Part shown: positions 10,543 through 19,321 of the stretch, piece by piece | Layout: every line of letters begins with the position of its first letter | Numbering within the stretch: the first letter of the stretch is position 1 | From: Myxococcus stipitatus | Lineage (GTDB): Bacteria > Myxococcota > Myxococcia > Myxococcales > Myxococcaceae | Direction: 5' to 3' | Length of the DNA stretch: 64,000 bases | NCBI RefSeq assembly: GCF_037414475.1 | Contig: NZ_CP147913.1 | Coordinates: 5,206,001-5,270,000 of the forward strand | Notes under the pieces: model-generated | Database searches by the model: none | Told to the model about the DNA's origin: nothing | What the model saw: only the letters and a program-made list of their open reading frames with translations | Position numbers and translations under genes: made by a program

Positions 10543-11670
10543 ATGAGGATGGCCCCAGGCCCAGTCCGTCCAGCCGCTGGTGAGGCGCTGTCCGCGCCCC
10601 GGGTGCTGTGGGTTGGAGTGGCCGGGGACGCGTGGCTGGTGGTGTCGCGCGTGGCGAAGTCCTTGGGCTTCGAGCCGGTGCAAGCCGTGGTGCCAGGCTC
10701 GGTGGGTTCGGTGGGCCTGGAGCTGTCGCGTGCCCGTCCCCGGCTGGTGCTGGTGCACTGGCGTCAGGTTCGCGAGCGAGGCCCGGGAGGGCTGGGTGGA
10801 TTGAAGGCCCGCGTGGGCGCTGCGGGTGCGCCCATGGCGCTGGTGGCGGAGCCGCACACGCCCGCCGAGGTGCTCGAAGCCGCCGACGCGGAGGGCGTGG
10901 AGGACTGTCTCATGACGCCGGTGAGCGAGGCGGCGGTGCGCTCGCGACTCTCCGCGCTGATGGGAGCGCAGTCGTTGTTGTCGGCCAGCGAGCGCTACAG
11001 CCCGCGCGTCGTGCTGCTCGCGGGCGCGGCGGGCGCGAGGACGTGGACGGGGCTGGGCTCGCTGCTGGAGGCGTGTGGCCACCAGTTGCTCTACAGCGCC
11101 ACCGTGGAGGGCGCCGCCGCGCGTGTGGAGGAGCATGGCGCACCGCCACACCTGCTCATCGTCGCGGGGGATGGGAGCTGGGGCGGAGTCTGGGCGCGCG
11201 CGAGCACCGCCGCGCGGAGTTTGTTGGAGGGAGTGCCCTCGCTCGTGGTGACGGCGGCGGAGTGCGCGCGCGCGGCGACGTTGCTGCCGCGCATCCACGC
11301 GCTCCTGGGGCGTGAGGGCACGTCGCTGCGAGTCGATGAGCGCGTGCCCTTCTCGTGTCCGGTGGAGTTTGGCGAGGCCGGTCCCCGGGGGCTCTCGTGG
11401 ACGTCGGGCGTGTCCTTCGCGTTGAGCCCGGGTGGGCTCTTCGTGCGCACGCTGGTGCCCGCGCGGCCGGGCGCGGCGGTGACGCTGCGCATCCACCTGC
11501 CCACCACGGGGGAGCACCTGGAGTCGCCCGGGGTGGTGGCGTGGGCCAACCCCTGGGCCTCGCGCGAGGGACTGAGCTGTCCGGTGGGCATGGGGGTGCG
11601 GTTCTTGGGCATGGGTCCTCCCCGGCTGATGCACCTGCGCCAGCTCTGCCACGCCCCGGCGGCGCCCTGA
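10543..11670 (+). CDS. Pseudo-receiver protein with C-terminal PilZ-like domain
   Basis: This 375-residue cytoplasmic protein has two N-terminal modules with receiver-like alternation (about 15-125 and 145-250), but their acidic pocket and phospho-aspartate are not convincing, so they are probably degenerate. The C-terminal 110 residues resemble the PilZ-type domain repeated in Myxococcus proteins (TIGR02266 type): SPGGLFVRT, PGAAVTLRIHLPT, GVVAWAN and GMGVRFLGM. A classical c-di-GMP RxxxR motif is not obvious. The ATG at 10543 follows GGAGG. The response regulator gene follows after 21 bases, so the pair is probably co-transcribed. Confidence 0.75.
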   Translation: MRMAPGPVRPAAGEALSAPRVLWVGVAGDAWLVVSRVAKSLGFEPVQAVVPGSVGSVGLELSRARPRLVLVHWRQVRERGPGGLGGLKARVGAAGAPMALVAEPHTPAEVLEAADAEGVEDCLMTPVSEAAVRSRLSALMGAQSLLSASERYSPRVVLLAGAAGARTWTGLGSLLEACGHQLLYSATVEGAAARVEEHGAPPHLLIVAGDGSWGGVWARASTAARSLLEGVPSLVVTAAECARAATLLPRIHALLGREGTSLRVDERVPFSCPVEFGEAGPRGLSWTSGVSFALSPGGLFVRTLVPARPGAAVTLRIHLPTTGEHLESPGVVAWANPWASREGLSCPVGMGVRFLGMGPPRLMHLRQLCHAPAAP

Positions 11671-11691
11671 CGCGCGGAGGAAGGACGTCCC

Positions 11692-12087
11692 ATGCGGCGC
11701 AAGAAGGTGCTCCTCGTCGACGACTCGCACACCGTCTTGATGCTCCACCAGATGATGATGGTGGAGCGCGGCTACGAGACGCTCATCGCGCGCGACGGGT
11801 TGGAGGCGCTGGCGCGCGTGGAGACGGAGGCGCCGGACCTGGTGGTGCTGGACGTCCACATGCCGAACCTGGATGGATTCCAGACGTGCCGCGCGCTGCG
11901 CGAGCGTGAGCGCACCCGCCACACGCCCATCATCCTGTGCACCACGCGCGTGGAGGCGTCGTATGTGCAGGCGGGCTTCGAGAGCGGCTGTTCGGACTTC
12001 CTGACGAAGCCCTTCGCGGGCGCGGAGCTGGCGGCGCTCCTCTACCGCTACCTGGGCTCCGAGCGCGGCACGCGGGGCGAGGGCTGA
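11692..12087 (+). CDS. Single-domain response regulator
   Basis: A 131-residue CheY-like receiver with no output domain. The acidic pair Asp10-Asp11 (LVDDS), the phospho-acceptor Asp54 (VVLDVHMP), Thr84/Thr85 and Lys106 (LTKPF) are all in place, so it should be phosphorylated. It may dock on a partner protein or relay phosphate. It follows the pseudo-receiver/PilZ gene by 21 bases, and its 3' end overlaps the convergent histidine kinase by 40 bases. The kinase that phosphorylates it is not known; the neighbour is a candidate by position only. Confidence 0.88.
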   Translation: MRRKKVLLVDDSHTVLMLHQMMMVERGYETLIARDGLEALARVETEAPDLVVLDVHMPNLDGFQTCRALRERERTRHTPIILCTTRVEASYVQAGFESGCSDFLTKPFAGAELAALLYRYLGSERGTRGEG

Positions 12088-13571
12088 CCGGGGGGGCGCG
12101 CGGGCAGCGAGCGGCGAGGCAGCGTCACGGTGAAGCGCGTGCCGTCCTCCTCGGTGGAGGTGACCTCGATGGCGCCGCCGTGCGCCTGGACGATTTCCCG
12201 CACGATGTAGAGGCCCAGGCCGTAGCTCATCTTGAGCGTGCGCGTCGTCTGAGGGCCGCTGCGGAAGGGCTCGAACAGGTGCGGCACCAGGTGCGCGGGG
12301 ATGGGGCGCCCGCCGTTGCACACCTCCAGCGCCACCTTGTTGCCGCGCGCGGCATGCGTCACCAGCCGCACGGGGCTGTCGGGCGGGCCGAACTTGAGGG
12401 CGTTCTCCAGGAGGTTGGAGGCCACCTGTCCCAGCCGGTCCGGGTCCCACATGCCTTGGGTGTTGCCCTTTTGCTCCACCTCGATGGTGCGCTCGGGATA
12501 GGCCACGCGGAACTCGTGCGCCACGCGCGCGACCAGGTCCTTCAAGTCCACGGGCCTGGGTTCAATGGCGACCCCGCCCATCAGCCGCGTGCGCGTGAAG
12601 TCCAGCAGCAGCCGGGTGAGCCGCTCGATTCGCACCGCCGCGGTGGCGATGCGCTGGCTGGTGCGCCTTGCGTCCTCGGCCGTGCCCGCCTCCGCCATGA
12701 CGCGCGACCAGTTCATGATGGCGCCCAGCGGACTGCGGATGTCATGGCTGACGATGCCCATGAGCTGCTCCTGGAACTCGGAGTGCCGGCGCGCTTCTTC
12801 CTCCGCCCACTTGCGCTGGGTGATGTCGCGGCTGATGCCGAACAGCCCCACCACCTTGCCGTTCGCGTCGCGCAGCACGCCCTTGGTGGACAGCCACACG
12901 CGCGGCCCGTCCTCGCCCGGCTGCGTGTCCTCGTAGGTGATGGTGCGGCCGAAGGCGAGCACCTCCCTGTCGTTGGCGGCGTTGTTCCGGGCGACCTCGG
13001 CGCTGAACAGCTCCGGGTCCGTGCGGCCCAACACCTCTTCCACCGTGCGGCCCACCGCGCGCGCGCCCGCGGCGTTGATGTGCTGGTAGCGGCCCTCCAG
13101 GTCCTTTGTGTAGATGGCGTCCGTCGTCCCCTCGTGGACGGCGCGGAACACCTCGCTGGTGCGGCGCAGCTCCTCCTTCGCGCGGCGCTCGCCGCTGATG
13201 TCACGGCAGTGCACCAGCAACCCTCCGTGCACCACGCGCGCTCGCACGTCGAAGCTCAGGTCTCCGCCCGGCCAGTCATGCTCGAAGCGCGTGGCGGCCT
13301 GCTGGGTGGAGGGCTGCTCGAAGCGCAGGTGCTCTCCCAACCCCAGCAGCGAGGAACAGGCGAGGCGCACGTCGTCGCCCAGGTTCGCGGCGCCATCCAA
13401 CAGCTCCGCCATGCGCGGGCTGACGTAGGTGAAGCGCCACTGCGCGTCGAGCGTGAAGAAGGCGTCGGGCAGTCCCTCCAGGAGCGCATGGAGCGGTACG
13501 CCGGACGCCTCGGCCGTCGAGGACGGGGCCGGCGGGGGGCGCTGGCGCTTCTTGGCGGGGGTGGAGGGCAT
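12048..13571 (-). CDS. Multi-PAS sensor histidine kinase
   Basis: A 507-residue cytoplasmic hybrid-less histidine kinase. A first PAS domain begins near ALLEGLPDAFFTLD (about 28-130) and a second PAS/PAC near VHEGTTDAIYTKDLEG (about 145-260), ending in the usual GISRDITQRK. The HisKA acceptor is His276 in VSHDIRSPLGA. The HATPase domain shows NLLENALKFG and GLGLYIVREIV; the D box reads EVCNGGRPIP, a common variant of DxGxGI. There is no membrane segment. The stop lies 40 bases inside the convergent response regulator gene. The signal is unknown. Confidence 0.87.
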   Translation of the reverse strand: MPSTPAKKRQRPPPAPSSTAEASGVPLHALLEGLPDAFFTLDAQWRFTYVSPRMAELLDGAANLGDDVRLACSSLLGLGEHLRFEQPSTQQAATRFEHDWPGGDLSFDVRARVVHGGLLVHCRDISGERRAKEELRRTSEVFRAVHEGTTDAIYTKDLEGRYQHINAAGARAVGRTVEEVLGRTDPELFSAEVARNNAANDREVLAFGRTITYEDTQPGEDGPRVWLSTKGVLRDANGKVVGLFGISRDITQRKWAEEEARRHSEFQEQLMGIVSHDIRSPLGAIMNWSRVMAEAGTAEDARRTSQRIATAAVRIERLTRLLLDFTRTRLMGGVAIEPRPVDLKDLVARVAHEFRVAYPERTIEVEQKGNTQGMWDPDRLGQVASNLLENALKFGPPDSPVRLVTHAARGNKVALEVCNGGRPIPAHLVPHLFEPFRSGPQTTRTLKMSYGLGLYIVREIVQAHGGAIEVTSTEEDGTRFTVTLPRRSLPARPPGQPSPRVPRSEPR

Positions 13572-14008
13572 GCGTCGTGGGATTCGCGGGGACCGGAAGG
13601 CGGGAGGGGGTGAACGGCGAGGGAGCGTCAGCGCCAGCGGCCATCGCCGCCCATCGCCCGAGGTCGGCGGCGGGGCGGCAAGGACAAGCGAGTGCCGGGG
13701 ACTTCCGCGTGGGCCGAGGCACGGAAGGCGGCGGGCATGAGGGCTGCGGTGAGGCGGGGACGCATCCGGGCAGAACCATACTCCGCTCCCCGACTCCCGC
13801 GAGCAGCCCCTTCGTTTCCGCTCTCGCTCGCCCCCAGGCCGCCGGGTTTTGTGCAGCAGGGCTGCAACGGGAATGGACGAATGTGCCGGCAGTGAATGCT
13901 GGTTCAGGTTTTCCTGGGTATGGCGTGGACCCGGGACGTCTGGTTCCGGGCATCAATCCGGGAGACCCGTGAGGTGGGTATGTCCAGAACGGGCCGGGGC
14001 CCGGGGGC
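13572..14008. other. Intergenic region without a supported gene
   Basis: About 440 bases between two genes on the same strand. The right end must contain the transcription end of the antiporter and the left end the promoter of the PAS kinase. No coding region, repeat or strong hairpin stood out. Confidence 0.45.
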
Positions 14009-15793
14009 TCACGCGGACTTCTTCTGCTCGGCGTCGTCCTGCTCGAAGAGGCTCTCCAGCTCCTTGCGCGCGCGGGCGGCCATCTCCACCAGCTTCTGTT
14101 CGTCGCGGTGGTAGCGGGCCGTCTCGCGCAGGAGCTTCTCGTCGTGCTCGCGCAGGCGCTCCATGACGCGGTGGCTCTCGGAGAAGGTGAGGCCCAGCGT
14201 CTGGAGGATGTCGCCGCCCAGCTCCATGCTGCCCGCGAAGGTCTCTCGCATGACGTGTTCGATGCCCAAATCCAACAGGCGGTAGGCGTGGACGCGGTTG
14301 CGCGCGCGGGCGAAGACGGTGAGGTGCGGGAAGTGCTCCTTCACCGTCTGGGCGGTGCGCAGGGAGGCCTCCATGTCGTCGATGGCGAGCACGAAGACGC
14401 GGGCCTTGTCGGCGCGGGCGGCGCGCAGCAGGTCCAACCGCGAGGCGTCGCCGTAGAAGACCTGGCTGCCGAAGCGCTTCATGAAGTCGATGTGCTCGGG
14501 GCTGGCGTCAATGGCGGTGAAGCCGATGCGCTTGGCGCGCAGGAGCCGGCCCACCACCTGACCCACGCGGCCGAAGCCCGCGATGATGACGGGGTGGTCC
14601 TCCTCCGGGGCCACGTCGTACTCGCGCGTCTTCGCCTCTTTGCGGAAGCGCGGGCGCCCCCAGCGCTCATAGGCCGCATAGAAGAGCGGCGTCGTGGCCA
14701 TGGACAGGCCCACGACGACGACGAGCAGCTCCGACACCTCCGGCTGCATGACCCGGAAGGACACCGCGAGGGCGAAGAGGACGAAGGCGAACTCGCCGCC
14801 CTGGGAGATGACGATGCCCAGGCTGAGCGAGGGCTCCTGCTCCTTGAGGCTGAAGCGCCCCAGGCCGTAGAGCACCGCGCCCTTGAGGGCCACCAGGCCC
14901 AGCACCAGCCCGGTGATGAGCCCGGGCCGCTCGACGATGAGGCGCAGGTTCACGCTCATGCCCACGGCGATGAAGAACAGGCCGAGCAAGAGGCCCTTGA
15001 AGGGCTCGATGTCGGCCTCCAGCTCGTGGCGGTACTCGGACTCCGACAGGAGCACGCCCGCGAGGAAGGCGCCGAGCGCCATGGACAGCCCCACCGCGTT
15101 GAGCAGCGCGGCGGTGCCCACGACGACGAGCAGCGCGGTGGCGGTGAAGAGCTCCTGGCTGTGGAAGGCCGCGACGCCTCGGAACAGGGGGCGCAGGAGG
15201 AACCTCCCCGCGAGCACGACGCCCACGAGCACCGCCACCACCTTGATGCCGGTGTACCAGCCCGGCTGCGCGGAGGCCGCGTCGGCGTGGCCCAGCAGCG
15301 GCAGCGCCGCGAGCAGCGGGATGACGGCCAGGTCCTGGAACAACAGGATGCCGAAGGCCAGCCGGCCGTAACCGGTCGTGAGCTGGTTGCGCTCGGCGAG
15401 CAGCTGGAGCGCGAAGGCGGTGGACGACAGCGACAGGCCGAAGCCCGCGATGATGGCGGCGCCCGGAGGCAGGCCCAGCAGCCAGCACACGGCGGCCAGG
15501 AGTCCTCCGGTGAGGAGCACCTGCGCGCCGCCCAGGCCGAACACGGAGTGGCGCAGGCTCCACAGCCGCGACGGCTGGAGCTCCAGGCCAATGACGAACA
15601 ACAACAGCACGACGCCCAGCTCGGAGAAGTGGAGCACGTTCTCCACGTCGCCAATCAACCGGGCGCCAGAGGGGCCGATGATGGCGCCCGCCACCAGGTA
15701 ACCGAGCACCGAGCCCAGACCCAACCGCTTGAACAGCGGAACGGACACCACCGCGGCACCCAGGAAAATCAGTGCTTGATGCAGGAAGGCCAT
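14009..15793 (-). CDS. KefB-type (CPA2) cation/proton antiporter with TrkA-N domain
   Basis: A 595-residue inner-membrane transporter. Residues about 1-390 form 12-13 hydrophobic helices with CPA2 features such as LGSVLGYLVAGAIIGP, FVIGLELQPSRLW and GFGLSLSSTAFALQLL. A cytosolic RCK/TrkA-N nucleotide-binding domain follows, with the Rossmann start PVIIAGFGRVGQVVGRLL and FYGDASRLDLLRAA. The C-terminus is a charged coiled tail (ETARYHRDEQK). It should exchange K+ or Na+ for H+, gated by nucleotide or redox ligands. The ATG at 15793 follows AGGAAG. The gene is divergent from the GH16 gene. Confidence 0.92.
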   Translation of the reverse strand: MAFLHQALIFLGAAVVSVPLFKRLGLGSVLGYLVAGAIIGPSGARLIGDVENVLHFSELGVVLLLFVIGLELQPSRLWSLRHSVFGLGGAQVLLTGGLLAAVCWLLGLPPGAAIIAGFGLSLSSTAFALQLLAERNQLTTGYGRLAFGILLFQDLAVIPLLAALPLLGHADAASAQPGWYTGIKVVAVLVGVVLAGRFLLRPLFRGVAAFHSQELFTATALLVVVGTAALLNAVGLSMALGAFLAGVLLSESEYRHELEADIEPFKGLLLGLFFIAVGMSVNLRLIVERPGLITGLVLGLVALKGAVLYGLGRFSLKEQEPSLSLGIVISQGGEFAFVLFALAVSFRVMQPEVSELLVVVVGLSMATTPLFYAAYERWGRPRFRKEAKTREYDVAPEEDHPVIIAGFGRVGQVVGRLLRAKRIGFTAIDASPEHIDFMKRFGSQVFYGDASRLDLLRAARADKARVFVLAIDDMEASLRTAQTVKEHFPHLTVFARARNRVHAYRLLDLGIEHVMRETFAGSMELGGDILQTLGLTFSESHRVMERLREHDEKLLRETARYHRDEQKLVEMAARARKELESLFEQDDAEQKKSA

Positions 15794-16060
15794 GGCCGCT
15801 TCCTGACACGGACGCTTCTCCGGGCCAAGAGGCCCCTTGTGCCCACGTGCCCGCCAGCCCGGCGCCTGGGCCGGACGGGGAGCTGCGCCGTGAGGGTGCC
15901 GGGGACATCGGGCCGGATGCATTCAAATTCAGACACGTGTCACGAGCAGGTGGCGCATGGGATTCGATGTGGAGCTGGAAAACCGCAATCACATGAAAAG
16001 GCCGAGCCATGTTTGAGATTCGCGGATATGGACCGGGCTTCCTTCTACCCCGAGGATTTC

Positions 16061-17392
16061 ATGAGACAGCACCTGCGAACCTGGATGGGGATGTTGAGCG
16101 TGGCGGCCTTCACCCCGGTGGGTTGCACGGGTGCGCCGCCGGAGCCGGAGGAGCACTCGGTGGCGTCGCGTCTGTCGCTGCCTCCGGGCAACTTCCTGCC
16201 CAATCCGTCGTTCGAGTCGAACCTCACGGGCTGGTCGAGCTGGCAGGGCACGCTGAGCCGAATCACCCATGCGTCGGCGCCGGACGGCGCGTCTGTCGTG
16301 CGGGTCACCCGGGCGGCGGGGGACATGTATTCGCTGGACGATGCACCGGACGCGGTGGCGTCCACGACGGTGGGCACGGTGTATCGCGCATCCGCGTTCC
16401 TCGCCGCGGGGAACGCGGGCACGGTGGGCAAGCCCGTGGTGCTGGTGGTCCGCGAGCGCAACGCGGCCGGGGCCACGGTGGGTTACGCGGAGGCCTCCGC
16501 GTCATTGACCTCCGCGTTCCAGCGATTGACGGTGGACGCCACGGCGCGGCAGTCCGGCAACGTGTTGGATGTGTATGTCCTTCAGTCAGGCGCGGTGAGC
16601 GGCAACGTGTTCCTGGCGGACGCGGTGACGTTGGAGGTGGTGCCTCCGGCGACGCCCGGGGAGCCGGGCAACCTGCTGTGGAGCGATGAGTTCGACGGCG
16701 TCGCGGGCAGTCCGCCGAATCCCCTGGTGTGGCAGGCCGAGACAGGCGGCATGTGGGACCACGGCCAGACGCTCCAGCAATACACGGGGCGGACCCAGAA
16801 CGTGCAACTGGATGGCAATGGCCGTTTGCGAATCATTGCCTTGCGGGAGACGTATACAGGGGGAGACGGCGTGACGCGGGATTACACGTCCGCGCGCATC
16901 CACACGAAGGGCCTGCTGGAGCGGCAGTACGGTTACGTCGAGGTGCGGCTCAAGGCGCCGGTGGGGAACGGGACGTGGCCCGCGGCGTGGTTGATGGGCT
17001 CCACGGGGGCGTGGCCGGCCAACGGCGAGTTCGACATCTTCGAGGGCGAGGGCGATTTGCCCACGCTGGCGCACGGCACATTGCATGGGCCCGGCATCAC
17101 GTATGGGTGGGACCCGCCGGGACAGGTGGACTACGCGCCGGCGCGTGTGGGGGATGCGTGGCGCACCTTCGGCATCTCTTGGGATGCGAACCGCGTGGAG
17201 TGGTACGCCGACCGCATCAAGCGCTTCACCTTCACGCGCGGGTCGATGGGGACGTGGGTGTTCGACCAACCGAACCACGTGATTCTCAACCTGGCGCTGG
17301 GGCACCTGGGCGGAGACCCGGCGAGCACCGTGTTCCCTCAAGTGCTCGAGGTGGACTACGTGCGCTGGTACGCTAACGCGCCGTCGAACTGA
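16061..17392 (+). CDS. Secreted GH16 glycoside hydrolase with N-terminal carbohydrate-binding domain
   Basis: A 443-residue exported enzyme. The N-terminus has a signal with a cysteine (PVGCTG) that could be lipidated, although the lipobox is not standard. Residues about 45-200 (NPSFESNLTGWSSW onward) are a CBM4/9-like beta-sandwich. The GH16 domain starts near LLWSDEFDG, and its catalytic motif reads Glu323-Phe-Asp325-Ile-Phe-Glu328, with HGTLHGPG following. Laminarinase or similar beta-1,3(4)-glucanase activity is expected. The family also includes agarases and carrageenases, so the substrate is not certain. The start at 16061 follows GAGGA. Confidence 0.9.
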   Translation: MRQHLRTWMGMLSVAAFTPVGCTGAPPEPEEHSVASRLSLPPGNFLPNPSFESNLTGWSSWQGTLSRITHASAPDGASVVRVTRAAGDMYSLDDAPDAVASTTVGTVYRASAFLAAGNAGTVGKPVVLVVRERNAAGATVGYAEASASLTSAFQRLTVDATARQSGNVLDVYVLQSGAVSGNVFLADAVTLEVVPPATPGEPGNLLWSDEFDGVAGSPPNPLVWQAETGGMWDHGQTLQQYTGRTQNVQLDGNGRLRIIALRETYTGGDGVTRDYTSARIHTKGLLERQYGYVEVRLKAPVGNGTWPAAWLMGSTGAWPANGEFDIFEGEGDLPTLAHGTLHGPGITYGWDPPGQVDYAPARVGDAWRTFGISWDANRVEWYADRIKRFTFTRGSMGTWVFDQPNHVILNLALGHLGGDPASTVFPQVLEVDYVRWYANAPSN

Positions 17393-17431
17393 ACACGCGC
17401 CGCGCCAGGGGCCGTCGGAAGGAAGGGGGCC

Positions 17432-17789
17432 ATGGCCTCCGGGCCCGGGACGCGCTATCGAGTCGGAATGCGTCGAAAGCTCATCGCGGGTGCGGCGGTG
17501 CTCGGAGTGCTTCTGCTGGGCGGGGTGTACTGGGAGTATCGCGCGGCCATGCGTGCGATGCAGGCGCTGGCGGCTCAGGCCCCCCAGTCCCCGACGGGCT
17601 GGGTGATGGAGCCCGTCCTCGAGAAGGTCCCCGCCTCTGCGGATGCGCCGGCCCAGGTCATCGCGAAGGCGGAGAACTGGTTCGATGATTCGGATGCGCC
17701 CATCCGGCTGGAGGCCACGACCGCCCCCGGGGACGCCGCGTCGGGAGTCGCCGGAGTCCCAGGCGGTGTTCTCGGCGTTGCTCGAATAG
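17432..17789 (+). CDS. Small membrane-anchored protein, probably frameshifted near its end
   Basis: A strong ribosome site (AAGGAAGGGGG) precedes the ATG at 17432. An N-terminal membrane anchor (KLIAGAAVLGVLLLGGVYW) is followed by about 80 polar residues. As written, the frame runs on to 18019, deep inside the opposite-strand antiporter. Dropping one G from GGGG at 17729-17732 instead gives a natural-looking ending, RRESPESQAVFSALLE, with a stop at 17787-17789, 16 bases before the convergent antiporter's stop. I therefore annotate the shorter end. The family is not recognised; a periplasm-facing soluble part is likely. Confidence 0.5.
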
Positions 17790-17805
17790 CGGCGGCGCCT
17801 GGGGA

Positions 17806-19287
17806 CTACTCGTCCTCCTGCTGCCCGAACAACAGGCGCAGCAGGGGCAGGTCCTCCGCGTGGCCAAAGACATACACGTGGTCCCCGGGTTGGAACACGG
17901 TGTCGCCCTTGGGCGCGAGCAGCTCCTGGCCTCGCACCAGCAACATCGCCGCGGAGCCTGGAGGGAAGGGCAGGTCCGCCAGCCGCTCGCCCGTCACCGC
18001 GGAGGCCTTGTCGATGTAGAACGAGCTCAGCTCCCCCTTGAGGAGCTGCGTGGAGGCGATTTCGAGCACGGCCTGCGGTGGCTCGGGCACCCGCGCCGCG
18101 AGGCCCAGCTTGCGCGTCACCCACGGCACCGTGGCGCCGGGAATCAGCCCGTTCACCACCACGATGAAGAACACGATGTTGAAGATGTCCCGCGAGCCCG
18201 CCGTGTTCGACAGCACGGGGAAGGTGGCCAGGATGATGGGCACCGCGCCGCGCAGCCCCACCCAGCCCGTGTAGACGATTTCCCCCAAGGGGAAGCGGAA
18301 GGGCGCCAGACACAGCAGCACCGCGAGGGGGCGCGCCACGAAGGCGAGGATGAGCCCCATGCCCAACCCCACGCCCGCCACCTCCAGCAGGTTGCGCGGA
18401 TACACCAGCAGGCCCAGCACCAGGAACATCAACACCTGCGACAGCCACGCCAGCGCGTCATGCACCCGCAACAGGCCCGTGCGGTAGCGGATGGTCTCGT
18501 TGCCCAGCAGGATGCCCACGATGTACACGGCGAGAAAGCCGCTGCCCTGCAACAGCGTGGGCAGGCCGAAGGACAGGAACGCCAGCGCCAGCGTCATCAC
18601 CGGATACAGCCCCGCCACGCGCAGGCGCAGGCGCTTGAGCAACAGGCGCGCGCCATAGCCCATGGCCAGGCCCATGCCCGCGCCCACCAGCATCTGCACC
18701 AGCGCCTCCACCGCCAGGTCCCAGCCCGGCGGCTTTCCGCTCGCCAGGGCGTGCGTCAGCCCCGTGGTGAGGATGACGGCCATCGGGTCGTTGAGTCCCG
18801 ACTCCAGCTCCAGCGTGGTGCCCACCCGGCGCTTCAGATGCAGCCCGCTGCCTCGCAGCACGGAGAAGACCGCCGCCGCGTCCGTGGAGGAGACGATGGC
18901 GCCCAACAGCAGCGCCTGCGTCCAGCTGAAGTGGAAGAGGTAGTGCGCCGCCGCGCCCATCAACGCGGCGGTGAGGACCACGCCCACCGTGGCCAGCACC
19001 GTCGCCGGGCGCAGGGCGGAGTGGATGGCGGACAGCGGCGTGTTGAGGCCCCCGTCGAAGAGGATGAGCACCAGCGCCACCGTGCCCAGCCGGAAGGCGA
19101 AGCCGTAGTTGTCGAAGGCGATGCCGCCGGGCCCGTCGGAGCCCGCCGCCATGCCCACGCCCAGGAACAGCAGCGCGACGGGGATGCCGAAGCGGCCGGA
19201 GGCACGGCTGAACAGCACGCTCAGCGCGAGCAGCGCTCCACAGACGGCGAGCAGGAAGGCGGTGGGAAGTGGCTCCGTGGTGAGCAT
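17806..19287 (-). CDS. NhaP/CvrA-type (CPA1) cation/proton antiporter
   Basis: A 493-residue inner-membrane antiporter. Twelve or so helices cover about residues 1-400, with the CPA1 signatures ILFDGGLNTPL, IVSSTDAAAVFSVLR and LELESGLNDPMAV, which contain the ion-binding Asp residues. The last 75 residues form a TrkA-C/RCK-C-type regulatory domain ending in PGDHVYVFGHAEDLPLLRLLFG. This arrangement matches NhaP2/CvrA K+(Na+)/H+ antiporters. The start is the ATG at 19287. It is the second antiporter within 5 kb, from a different superfamily branch than the KefB-like one. Confidence 0.92.
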   Translation of the reverse strand: MLTTEPLPTAFLLAVCGALLALSVLFSRASGRFGIPVALLFLGVGMAAGSDGPGGIAFDNYGFAFRLGTVALVLILFDGGLNTPLSAIHSALRPATVLATVGVVLTAALMGAAAHYLFHFSWTQALLLGAIVSSTDAAAVFSVLRGSGLHLKRRVGTTLELESGLNDPMAVILTTGLTHALASGKPPGWDLAVEALVQMLVGAGMGLAMGYGARLLLKRLRLRVAGLYPVMTLALAFLSFGLPTLLQGSGFLAVYIVGILLGNETIRYRTGLLRVHDALAWLSQVLMFLVLGLLVYPRNLLEVAGVGLGMGLILAFVARPLAVLLCLAPFRFPLGEIVYTGWVGLRGAVPIILATFPVLSNTAGSRDIFNIVFFIVVVNGLIPGATVPWVTRKLGLAARVPEPPQAVLEIASTQLLKGELSSFYIDKASAVTGERLADLPFPPGSAAMLLVRGQELLAPKGDTVFQPGDHVYVFGHAEDLPLLRLLFGQQEDE

Positions 19288-19321
19288 GTCCGGAGCACTA
19301 CTCTACCCAGTCGCGTGTGTC

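Noticed and set aside
14108..16060. Very long plus-strand open frame running through the KefB-like gene and into the GH16 gene
   Set aside because: The part before 16061 is antisense to a clear antiporter, is rich in Arg/His/Gln/Glu as expected from GC-rich antisense frames, and has no family features. Only the GH16 part is real.
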